The position numbers were made by a program, and so were the translations under genes. Positions 23,901-35,900 of a stretch of DNA of 64,000 nucleotides are shown piece by piece; within the stretch, counting starts at the first letter, position 1; the number at the start of each line of letters is the position of its first letter. This DNA comes from Choristoneura fumiferana (Eukaryota; Arthropoda; Insecta; Lepidoptera; Tortricidae): assembly GCF_025370935.1 (NCBI RefSeq), contig NC_133491.1, forward strand, positions 6,279,971-6,343,970, given 5' to 3'. Under the pieces are notes generated by a model. It was not told the DNA's origin. It was given only the letters and a program-made list of their open reading frames with translations, and ran no database searches.

Positions 23901-26900
23901 GTGGACTCAGAAGTCCGCCTTTGTACAAGTATTTCAAAGTTTGTCAATTGCGTTTTGTTTCTTTTCTTTTGTACAATAAAGAGTTTACATACATACATAC
24001 AAATATCCGAAAACAAAAAAATCGTTACCCTAGGCCACTGCAATAAATTTATGTATTTTAAAGCATCGAATAAGTTTTATGGTGTAGCTGATGCGTGAAA
24101 CTTATAATTAGGGCGCGTATTCAAGCTTCTGACGTATTTCCTTGTAAAGTAGGACAAAGTGTAACAAGGTAGGTTTATTAGGGCAACGCCTGCGTGGTCT
24201 ACTTTCAAAGTATTTGAAATAAGCATAATGCAAGTTTATTTAGCAAATAATTGTATTGTTACAATGTGGATCAACATTTACAGGCGTTATTAGCTTTTTT
24301 GCCGATTATTCATAACTAACTAGCTCTTGCCCACCACTTCGTCTGCGTCCCCGGGAACTTTATGCTTTTAAAAAGTAGTCTATGGTAATCTATAGAATAC
24401 TGAAGCTTTCCATTGGTGAAAGAATTTAGAAATCGCTCTAGTATTTCTAGAGATCATCTACATACACAAAACGAATACCAAACTACCTCTTCGTAAATCG
24501 TATGGATTATTTCCTTACTCTACTTATCTAAGAGTGTAAAAATGTTTATAGGCGATATTATCGCTACACAGTATGAGTGATGAATGACTTCACGTTTTAC
24601 GCTAAAAAAGCATACGTAAATTTGGCCCAATTTCAAGAGGAATTACGTCGCCCATATATAATTTTGCATATAGTTGTGAAACTGTGATTGTGTTAAGTCC
24701 TATTAACCACAAAGAACTACATTACAATACAATTCGCATAGGTTCCTCTGAACAAAGTAAACTGTGCAAACGCTTACAAAACTAACCGAATTCAGATATT
24801 TACGTAGATAAAGTTACGCAATTACAATTGTTCTGGACCGAATACTTGAAGTATCCAGTGGTTAAATTTACATTAACGTAATTGAACATCATTGTTTAGT
24901 TGGTGTCACACCAAATCCATAAATGAAATCGAAGCTTTAAGAATTTTATGCATTGATTTAACTCTCAAAAGAAACTTCATAATCTTTGCAATTTACTAAC
25001 AATAAATAAAGTTGATTGCAAGCACCAATAGGAAAGCTACCACGCTCAGTGCATTCATGTCGACTGAACCGGACAGAATCCAAAACCATATATTTTTTAC
25101 ATTATTGCAATAGCACTTATAAATTTTTTCTATCGCCATTCTGTTTAGCAGTGAGTGTCTTGAGCCGTGCATAACACAACATGCCAAACGGCGTGTTTGT
25201 ATTAACTATTACAAGTGCTACATAAAATATAAAGATCAATAGTGAACTTACTGCCAGTCATAGGCGTGATGGCTTTCTCTCCTTCATGCTGGAACATCTG
25301 TAACGTTGCCACTGTCGACTTCAGCTGTTCATATTCCCTCGCCATTTGTTTTTGAACCTGAAACAATAAAAAAAAAATATATTTCGATGTCAACGTGGTC
25401 GTAACTAAAGTGACCATAACCGTTCTATCTCAGTAAATACAGGTTATTCCTAACTATAAATATGGAAGCGCTGGCCTGTTTTCCCGCCGGAGGAAAACCA
25501 CAATACCTATCGTTTATGGGAGTCATTAGACAAAGCATCTCTTTCATAAAAGCCCATAGGTACAGAATAAATGGAATCATATTCGAATCAAATAGTTAAG
25601 CCACTATATTTGAAACGTTTAGGTAATTAACTAATGTAAACAAACTTCAGCTGCCAGATTTGGTACCATCAGCCAAATAAGTGGTCTATCAATTTTTAAA
25701 CAAGTTCCTATCAAGTGATTATGTCGCTAAAGTCGAACGTTCAAAGTGACAGACACGTCTGTTGGCATTATTATTTTGTGACATGCAAACTATTATCATT
25801 ATTATCAACTATAGGGTGGTAAACCATATATTTGGCTGATGGTACATTCAAGGATTTTAAACATTTTACTTATATACATACATACTTAATAATACTTATA
25901 TACATTTTGCTTTCGTTGTACCTAATATAAACTAGAGTAGTGTATTTCAATACAGAAATATAAATGTTTAGATAGTTTAATGGAGGAATTTCAATATTTA
26001 AGACACCAATTGACGTTGTTTTGTTTACATTTAGTTTAATAAGAAAGAAAAAGAAAGAAAGAAAGAAAGAAAAAGTTTATTTTGGCTCCAAAAATGTACC
26101 ACCTAAAACTAAGACTAGAACTAGCACTAAAACTATGTTTGTACGTTTTCATTAATATCTATCCAAACTAAGTATAGGTACCATTATACCATTTTCAATA
26201 GGTACCTAATACCTACATGATGGCTGATGGAAAACAGCTGTTAAGCTATTTTCGTAACTTTAATTGTAAATGCATCCGATAAAGATTTTACAACGTGTTA
26301 ACCTCAGACACCCCAAAAATATTTTTTTAAGTTAGTTGATTGCATTTATTTTTGAATAACTTCATTATTTTGACGACTGGATGGCCAAGTGGTTAGAGAA
26401 CCTGACTACGAAGCTTGAGGTCCCGGGTTCGATTCGGCCGGGGCAGACATTTGTGTGAATAATACGAATGTTTGTTCTCGGATCTTGGATATTTAATATG
26501 TATTTAAGTAAGTATTTATCTATATAAGTATGTTTATCCGTTGCCTAGTATCCATAATACAAGCTTTGCTTAGTTTGGGACTAGGTAAATTGGTGTCATG
26601 TGTCCCATGATATTTATTTATTATTTAAAAAGATATTCGTGTTTTTTGCTAAGTCAGTAATTCTACTTCATTTCTAACTCTACACTAATAATTTTTATTT
26701 GTCAGTTGCGCTTTGACGTATTTAGACGAAAATCACACATTGACAGAAAAACGGCCAGTTATCGAAATTGTAGTGTAGTACTGTAACTGTTGCAGTCGTA
26801 ATTTTCAGACTGGGCACAATAAAAAAAAGATTTAAAAACACAAACACAACTAATTTAAAACAGTGTAATCGATTCTACTCTCGATTCTGAGCTAACTACT

Positions 26901-29900
26901 CTCTGGTTTTCAGTTATTTAATGAACACCTTTTATATTAGTCATCAGATGATTGTATGGAATCAGGGCAATTAAATTTGTAAATTATTATTCGTGCTTTT
27001 ATGTTTCAAACAACAGGTCATTGTCTTCTGGATACTCTGGAAGATACCCATCTTTGTATGCCAAACGGTCAGTAAATCTTGAATGTAAGACATGGACAGA
27101 ACAGAGAAAGTGGACAAGTTTGCAATTGAGGATGTTCACTCAAGAGAAACTTGAATCGTGCAAGTACCGGTTCATAAGTTATCACGCGATAAAAAGGGCT
27201 ATTACGACCAACTCGAGGTTCTAGAATAAACAAATGTTACAAAGTTAAACTTAGTTCAAGTGAAACTACGTCTAACGACACTTGTAAATAGAAAACGAAT
27301 GGCACTATAGATTCAGAAGCAAAGAAGAATTAGTTGAAATTTTCCGGTCCAGTGAAGGGACAGTTACAGTTAACAACAATATGACAAAATTTAGAGTGAA
27401 CTGTAAATCATTTTACAACCACGTTGCGTACATAATTTAACGAGCGTGCGACGCTGTCACTAACGTTTTCATTCATAAACAACCTACTTCGGATGCAAGA
27501 AACAATTTTAACTTCAGCACAGTAGGCAATAAAATTTAACGATATTTGTCTTAAAAATATGCTTGCCGCAGTAAAGAATGTTTTACGCCAGTTGGAAAAG
27601 CTAATGATTTATTGACAAATGTCGACAGAACACGAGACACAGCGAGTGACACCTACCTAGATACATGAACAATTTCTTCCTTCACCAAGTACGCACAAAA
27701 GTGAAATTCGATCTCCCACACCGATTAGCACACAATGATCTCAAAGGCAAACAATAAAAACATTCCCACACAAAATCTTATCCGTTGTGTAATATGAATA
27801 TTCGACTAGAATCTCACTCACTCACTCACTGAATTCATCAGCTAAGCTTTAACCAAATGATCTGTGAATGCGAACACTCGCCCAAATTCACGTGTAAATC
27901 GATGTCGAAGCTCACGAAAGTAATCGAGGTGTTTCACTGAAGCAACCACCCCAAATGCGTCACAGCACTAATGATACACTTTATAGGCAGGTTCAACGAC
28001 CCGGTTCGCGGCATCAACACTTGGGAACCGAACAGTGACATGCATGACAATATAAAACGACTGTGACGGACGAACGACAAAAGAACAAATGCTTGGCGGG
28101 CATCCAGCCACTGAATTAGACTAGGTGACCTAAACCGACTCAAAGCCTACCGCCTCTTCAAGCACAATAAACCGCACCGTGAATTAACTCTAGCGAAACT
28201 AAGGACTAAATATACTAAGCATAAGTAAAGGATTTTATTACGCGTGTCATATGAATGGGTATAATTTAGTGCTAATATCGCGCGAATTATAACTAACTAT
28301 GTTGTGAAGCCGGGTACCGACATGTCTCGCTGACTCGCCGGCTAAATGCTAATAAGCTGACTAATGAGCGAATCCAAAGCTTTTTAGCTGATGCTGCATA
28401 TCTATTTTCAGATTACAGCGTAGTGAGAGTAAAAAAAACTATTATATGAGAGTTTTTTTGTGATTATCATCATAAGATGACAGTCTTCCGACCAAGCAAA
28501 TACTAGGACGAAGATTACAATTAACGCTAGAATGCTACCAATTCCAATGCATGCGATGGCGCGTGTGGAACCAAATGTCTACGTCTTGGTACTGTAGTGG
28601 ACGGACGGTCCACTAGCTTAAGGGCAACACACACAGAAAGCGTGCGCGGGTCGGGTCGTGTCCGCCGCGTGAGCCGCGCGGTTCATTGTATTCACACAGA
28701 GAGCGGGTCGGACCTGCGACGGGCCCGCGGCGGCTATCAATGTTGCCAGTTTAGTGACTTAGTCCCTAGAAGTGACGACTTTTGCTTAAATCTTAGCGAC
28801 CGCAAAAAGTTTTGACGACAGAAATGGTTTAGGTATCTGGCGACTTTTGGAGTACAAATTAAAACAGTTCTAGAACCAATAATAGATACGACATTTTTGT
28901 CAACTCGACACAGAATTATACAGTGCCGCGAGATATATGTGGAAAACGACAAACGCGCTTGCGCACCAAGGTCAAACTTTATTTACTTACTTAATTAAAT
29001 CCAATTTATGTAATGATGGGATGGATGAAATTTTTAAAAGTGGCTGATTTTTTTTATAGTCAGGAATAAGCTTATACTAGTCAGTGGAAAAAATAACAGA
29101 TTTTTCTGTAGTACCTACCAATTAATTATAAAAATAAAATAAATAAATTTTATTCTCGCCTAAATGAACTAGCTACTGCGCATGAATACGGTTTTTAGGG
29201 TTCCGTAGCCAAAATGGCAAAAACGGAACCCTTATAGTTTCGCCATGTCTGTCTGTCTGTCAGTCTGTCTGTCCGTCCGCGGCTTTGCTCAGGGACTATC
29301 AATGCTTCAAAGCTGTAATTTTACATAGATATACTTATTATGAAAACTATCCCAACAAAATGGTACAATGAAAAATTTAAAAATTTTTTTTTGGGTACCT
29401 CCCATAGTCTCATCCAACCCTATAGTGTAGGGTCTTTTAAATTAAAAGCATTAGGGGGTTACTAAGAGGATTTTTCGATTCAGTATTTTTTATGCGAAAT
29501 ATTCAAATTTAAAGTAAACATTTTCATTAAAAACGAGTTTTAGGGGTTTTTAACTTAAGCTTTAGGGATAAATATTTTTGAGAGTTGGTAACACTGCGCT
29601 CGGCTCGCGCTGTTTGTGACGACGGGCGACGGGCGCGGGCCCGCGCACGACCCGCGCCCGCGCCCGCGTTCTGTGTGAAGCCGTCCATATACCGCCATGC
29701 AAATACGCCCGTCGCGGGCCCGCGCACGACCCGCGCCCGCTCTCTGTGTGTGTTGCCCTTTAATATTTCCCTATTTTATTAAGAAAAACACTTCGTTATT
29801 ATCTTTTTATATATATTTCAAGTTCACGTTACTACGTTGGCAGCTAGAACACAAGTCATCTGTTTAACACCCTTGCGTCCGTTTCCTATTATTATTCAAA

Positions 29901-32900
29901 AACAGAACTATGCTGCCAGCATCTAATCAACGGACACAAGAGGTTAGTACAGTACTGTCCAAAACGTCGCAGAATGGTTGCGAATGTTGCTTATTAATAT
30001 GAATCCAATTATAAGGTACGCCCAGACAGAAAGGGGCACGACTGATTGGATAGCGTTTTTACAGACATTCCTCGTAATATCTAATTGTTCCGCGTTCCAC
30101 ATGATTACCCAGTGATGAAACTAGATGATTAAAACATCGCCTTTGCGTGAGCATGATAATATGCAAATCCAGCGGCTGAAGAACGGCGGCGGCGGCGGGT
30201 ATAAGTGAGTTAGTAAAAGTGTAACAATTTAATTACACCCTAGCATTGGTATTTAGTCGCGGACTGCTGCATTATCGCCAGTAAGATGTTGGAAATTTTA
30301 CGATATGACTTGATAGACTCATAAAAACTTCGACTAAACCCCGCGGTTTCAAATATGAACAATATGAGTGTTTACTATCTAAGTCTAGATTATAGACCAA
30401 TTAAGTAAGTACCTATAGTTTCAAGTACAGTCAGCAGCAGATTGATATACCTGCTTCTAAAGATGTACTTACTACTACGCTAGAGTTTACTGTCTAGAAA
30501 GAGCTTGAACTTGTCTAGATGTTTTTGAATTATTTTTCCACTTAATGTTCATCTTTTGATCTAGATTGCACTGGGGGTCTATACCGAAATTCGAAGTAGG
30601 TACGTATCATACCGTTCCTCTTACTCTCCTATTAGACACTATGAGCGTGAGCGGGACGGGCACGATACGAAGCTAGAATTTTGAAACTCTGTATAAGACC
30701 TTTAGTTATTTAGTTAAGAGACCTCGTCACCGTCCTGTAGAGAAGCCAACGCACGAGGATTATTGTAAATGCTTCAGCTGTTCGCTGTACCGGACACGAA
30801 CTCAATTTTGTAACTTTAATAACCACTAAGACGAAGGTTTAGCGGAAACGGAAAGATAACCAGTGTTTTACATTGAGATGAACTCTATAATTTCTCGACA
30901 AGTACGGGTTTAGTCATTGAAAGTTCGTTTTGATGTTAGTAGTCTCGTAATTTGTGGAGAATTGAGAACGAAAAGCGTTACAACCAGACTTTACGATAGG
31001 TACACTTAAAATATTTCGTGACAGATGTATTCAGGTCAAGACATTTATAAAAAAAATTCGTGGAAACAGTTACATAAAAGCTATCGCTCTAGTACAGTGT
31101 GGGTCCTTTTAACTATATGACTCAAATATATATTTAGCAAGGTTTAGGATTGTAGTTAACCACCATTACCATAAACCTGTCTAGTTTACAAGTCAGTTTA
31201 TGGAAGAATATTAACTTGTACAACAATTCATACTGTGCATATATATTTTAGACTCTATAGCCCGATACATAAAATGTAATAAATATAGAGGCTGTTACGC
31301 GATAACGTAACATAGGTGCACGAACGTGAATAATTCAATCAAGAGTAGATAAGGTCTAGAATCCGTGATAGGGTAATACTTTTATCTCCATACTAACTAG
31401 CGTTCCTACGTGACTAGAAATCGTAGTCCCTTTGTTGGTAAACGTCAATAAAATAACCTTATGTTCGTCAAGGAGTAGTATTCGTATTCGGTCATTTAAA
31501 TTTACATTTTATTATGTATGTGGCATTGAACATTGTACTTAAACTATTCGATAATTTTATTTAATTTTAATGAAATAACTCATGCATAAAAACGTCATGC
31601 GAGATGGACGGACTAATTGAAAAAGTGGAGGTAGCCGATAGCGCTTTATGATGTGCGGTCGTGGCGTGGTGCTCAAAAAATCTTTACTTACATTCTTCTT
31701 TTAGAAAGGCATCAGTCGTAATTGCAAGATTATTTTGAGCAATACAACACCGTCAACGTCATCCACTTCTACACATGCAACTCAAACCATGCCATTTTTT
31801 TGAGAAATAATTGTGTCTGAATGCGTCGAAGTCGCAATGGAAATCATGCTTGAAATAGGTAGTTTTTCAAAGTGAAATAACTTATGGCTTTTGTTTGGAG
31901 TACGCAATCAATCAATAAAATAAGTCCATATTAGACATTAACATCTATGTACCTTACGGCACATATTAGACATAAATTTCAGAAAGGAAACAAAAATAAA
32001 ACATGACCCTTTTTGGCTGACGAAACTGTCTTATTCAACTGATTCAATATCACGTCAGTAACTTGAACCAGTGACCTCCCAGTCGTTTAATTATATGTCA
32101 CCATAACTGGGCCAGTCTGCTTTCACAAATAAAGGCTAAAGCAATGTCATTACAGCTGCTACATTTTGCAAGGAGTCAATACAGCGAAACAACTACACAC
32201 CGTTACAGCTTCTACGAACGTCATCCCTACTTAAGAACTTGTCTGACGTCCACTTAAATCCCGTTAGGCTAGTTCTAAGAAAAGTTTCTTCTATACTAGT
32301 TTCAATACTACCTTTTCTAACTAATAAGTATCAGCAAATGCCTCATGGCCTTATGGAGATACAGCGGAATAGAAAAGCATCACCGCCATATTCAAGGTCT
32401 AAGCGCTTGGTTCATGGCGACTGTGTAGCGATGTAAGCGCGTTGCGCGTATGCCACAGCATCGCAACATTGGCCTTTGTAAGAGGACTGGTTCGCGACTG
32501 AATCGGTATTGTATCACCTCTGCAATATTGCAAAAACCGCCTTTGAACTGCGCACAATAAAGTTAAAAACTTGGATTTTTACTGATTTTTGAGATGACTG
32601 TCGTGCTAATGTTCAGTCGATCACGCGAATGACCAAAGCAATGACTTCTCGACATGGGTCATCCTGGTTTAAATCTCAGAATTTGTTGAATTTCTACTGG
32701 GCCGGCGATACGATACAGTGATCTGATATAAGTAACAAACCGTTCCAAAATTGACAAGGCCTTACTATAATTTTCTTTATTCTACATGTATCTTATAAAG
32801 GCTCCAGTTGTTAAAGCGTCAATAGTTCCTTCTTCAAAGCCTTAAAGGATAACCTTCGTAAAACGTCGATAGCACCAAAATTCCGAAAAGGTTTCTTTAT

Positions 32901-35900
32901 AACTTTGTTATTTGTACAGGTAGCTTAAAATTGTTTTTCTATTCGATAACAGGCATTGTGTAGTTTTAACTTATAAAACATATACAAAATAGTCAAATAC
33001 CGTATTGTGTAATTTTTCTGGAAAGTTTTCCGAAGTTAATGGAACTTTTACACGTTGTTTGGGGGTAGTTACACTAAAAAGACTACCCTAATTTTTCGAC
33101 CCCGAGGACCTTGTGCTAACTAAGGGGGTACAAAAAACTCAGTTCTCATACTTTTTTCAGTCTTTCGCTTTTGATTTCTTAAACTAAGCACATTTTGTGT
33201 ACAATTTTAAGAGAAAAAAGTTGTCCTATGTGTTTATTTAGGTTGTAATTTAAATGTGTGTCAAATTTCTGCACGATTGAGTAAGTAATATTATCTATTT
33301 CAGTGGTGTAGCTCGCCGGTTCAGGTGCCTTACGCGAGTTAAAAGAGGGCACCACAATCAGCTTGCCCTGTATGCTGATATTGGTAAAGAATATTGTGTG
33401 TATCTACATACAAGGACCGGTATTGTCTGTATCTACTGGCACTGAGTCACACGGCCGCGTCAGTTATTGCTCTTTTTGTTTGACATAAATTTCTCCGTGG
33501 TACAGACACATAATCTCCGAGCAAAGTAATCTTACTCATACAATCTTGATCCGTTACTCGGTGACTCATGAGAGAGAATTACGAAGCTGATTAATGATTT
33601 ATTTTTACATTTACTGTTAATTGGATGCAGGATTTCAGCGACTCTAATGCAGTGTTCTTCAAACTTTTCCAGGACGCGGCCCCTTGGTTTGAAAAATATT
33701 TGGCGACACCCTGCTTACCTCCACTTACAGTTATTTGTATTATCTTACATTGATATGTTTTGCGAATATCGTGTTTTGCGAATATGATGTTTTGCGAATA
33801 TCATGTTCAGCGACGGAAGGATACAAACATTGAATAATCATACACAAACCGGGGAGAGTATTTTAAAGATACTGCGACCCCCTTGAGGGGCATCCGCGAC
33901 CAGGGGCATCTGAGGCCAGCCAGATGCCTTATTGTCTAACGTATTTTGAGTCACAATCGCTTTCATCACCTCTTTCTCTCAAATGATACAGGATAAGGGT
34001 ATATCCGCGCGTTTGACAATACGGCCTCTGGGTTTGAAATCAGTATCAAAAATAACTGAATACAGGCTTGCGCTAATTACCGGTACCGTAGGTACAGGTA
34101 ATTTTGGTACTAGTGCTTGAATCTACGTAAAAATACCAGTACTTAACCAGTATAGGTATACCAGGTAACATAGCTTTGTGTCGCTATCACAAGTTCAGTT
34201 CAGAAGCAAATACATTAGATTAGATCTATACAGCAATGTCTTGGAGATATAGATCCAATGAATTCCATCCTGCACGATTTTATAAGTTGCATTTATGCCG
34301 TCAACATCGATGCCCTGGTACCTAAATAAGAATTGAATTACAATGTCGATAATGTAATGTTACCTACGACTGTTTTTCGCGCAGTAGCAATAGATAGTGC
34401 TTCATGTTTTATGGTCAGCTACGCCATCACACCGACGGCGGGCGCGGGCGCGGGTCGGGCTCGGGAGCGTCCATATACCGCCATGTAAATACGCCCGTCG
34501 CGGGCCCGCGCACGACCCGCACCCGTCTGTTGGGCTATAACACAGCACAGCACATCCCTGGTGGAAACAGCTGAGCGGAGCGAGGCGAGGGTAAATGAAG
34601 CGTTTCTATTGTTTTTTTTTTCTATTGGTTTGGGCAAATATTTTAGTGCATACAAATGAGTTTTTTATTTATTGTAGGGGTAATTATAAGTTTGTAAGTT
34701 TACATACCTGGTTAAAAAGCACTAAGGATCAACAAAAAGCAAAGTTACTTCTCTTAATGTTGACTTGACACATAGTAAGAGAATGTCATGTGTGGGCTTG
34801 CAGTGATTCAGTACCTAGTAGCATTGACCCCAGTGATCACTGTCAGTCATATTTTCATTGCAAATTATTAAACTTCAAGTGGCTAAATCAAGAAGAGGCA
34901 TGAAGTTTGTGTTTAAAGTTTTCACATTAAACGGATGTCATTGGTAAAAATAGATGATGATGATCCATCTTAAAATAGTGGTGATTAAGTTGGTTATTTT
35001 ATGCCTTGCCAGGAAAGAAAATAATCAGTTTTATTAACCTAACTATTGATGATATGTATGTATAATATCTATCCTATTTAGAAAACTGCTATAGGACTCA
35101 GACATAATTAAGCTAAGACACAGACTTGCAAGGACAAATATTTTTGTCTGCTTCAAGCAACCAATTTGATAGATCACTTGTTGGTATCCAATTGTGCTGA
35201 AATATGGCAAACTTATATAGGTATGATGATGAGACAAGACAATGATTTGGCAGTGAAATCCAAGGGAGGGAAATCTGTAGCGCTTATTGAAATTCAGTGT
35301 GTATAGCCAGCAAAACTTACTATGAGCAAAAGCTTAAATTTATTAAAAATGAAGATTATTCAATAACATACTTATATAGCAAAGCAGGGATGTAACAGAA
35401 GCGGTTTTATCGGAAACAGATGTTTTCAATTTAGTTTATCGGAACCAGAAACAGAATCGGAACCAAAAACGGAATTAGCATTTGGAGCCCAAGTGATAGG
35501 TGGACGAGCGTTGCGTGTTTGTATTTGATGTACGCCGCTCAGATCCCACCGCCGCACTAAGAATTGACATCCAATAATTCCGGAAGTAATTCCGTTTCAA
35601 AGGTATCGGAACCCGAACCGAAACGGAAGTGTAATACCAAATAGAAGTTCCGACTTAACGGAAACGGAACTGGAGCTCCGTAACATCCCTGACTTTCTGT
35701 CTACCTTAACATTATCAAATTTTACCAAGCTGTTAAGTTGCTAAGTTCGGTCAAATCATTCAAATTAAGTTTAACCCACATCCAGTGGAAGAACTGACTT
35801 GAAATTTGTTACACATTTGTTAATGTAAACATCACGACTCATGGCATTGGGGTAGCATTTGAAGTTTCTGAAAGACTAGTGATGTGACAATGTTTTTCTG

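Larger units (their letters stand above)
12259..25251. other. Katanin intron 2 (13 kb), repeats only
   Basis: Apart from the elements listed separately (15213, 15440, 15582, 17012, 18217, 20040, 21289, 22093, 23935, 24321), the intron is AT-rich with no exon-like open frame flanked by splice sites in a usable phase. The flanking exons join in phase without an extra exon. Alternative exons cannot be excluded by eye. Confidence 0.5.

Noticed and set aside
26373..26450. Possible tRNA gene
   Set aside because: A and B boxes are present, but no acceptor-stem pairing is seen and a shared SINE body follows, also found at 49041.
29527..29782. Arg/Ala-rich open frames on both strands
   Set aside because: They are translations of GC-rich repeat sequence, repeated at 34428; there is no independent protein evidence.
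34419..34655. A 78-codon minus-strand open frame
   Set aside because: It covers the GC-rich repeat fragment related to 29583; its ARARDGRIY-type residues are repeat-derived.
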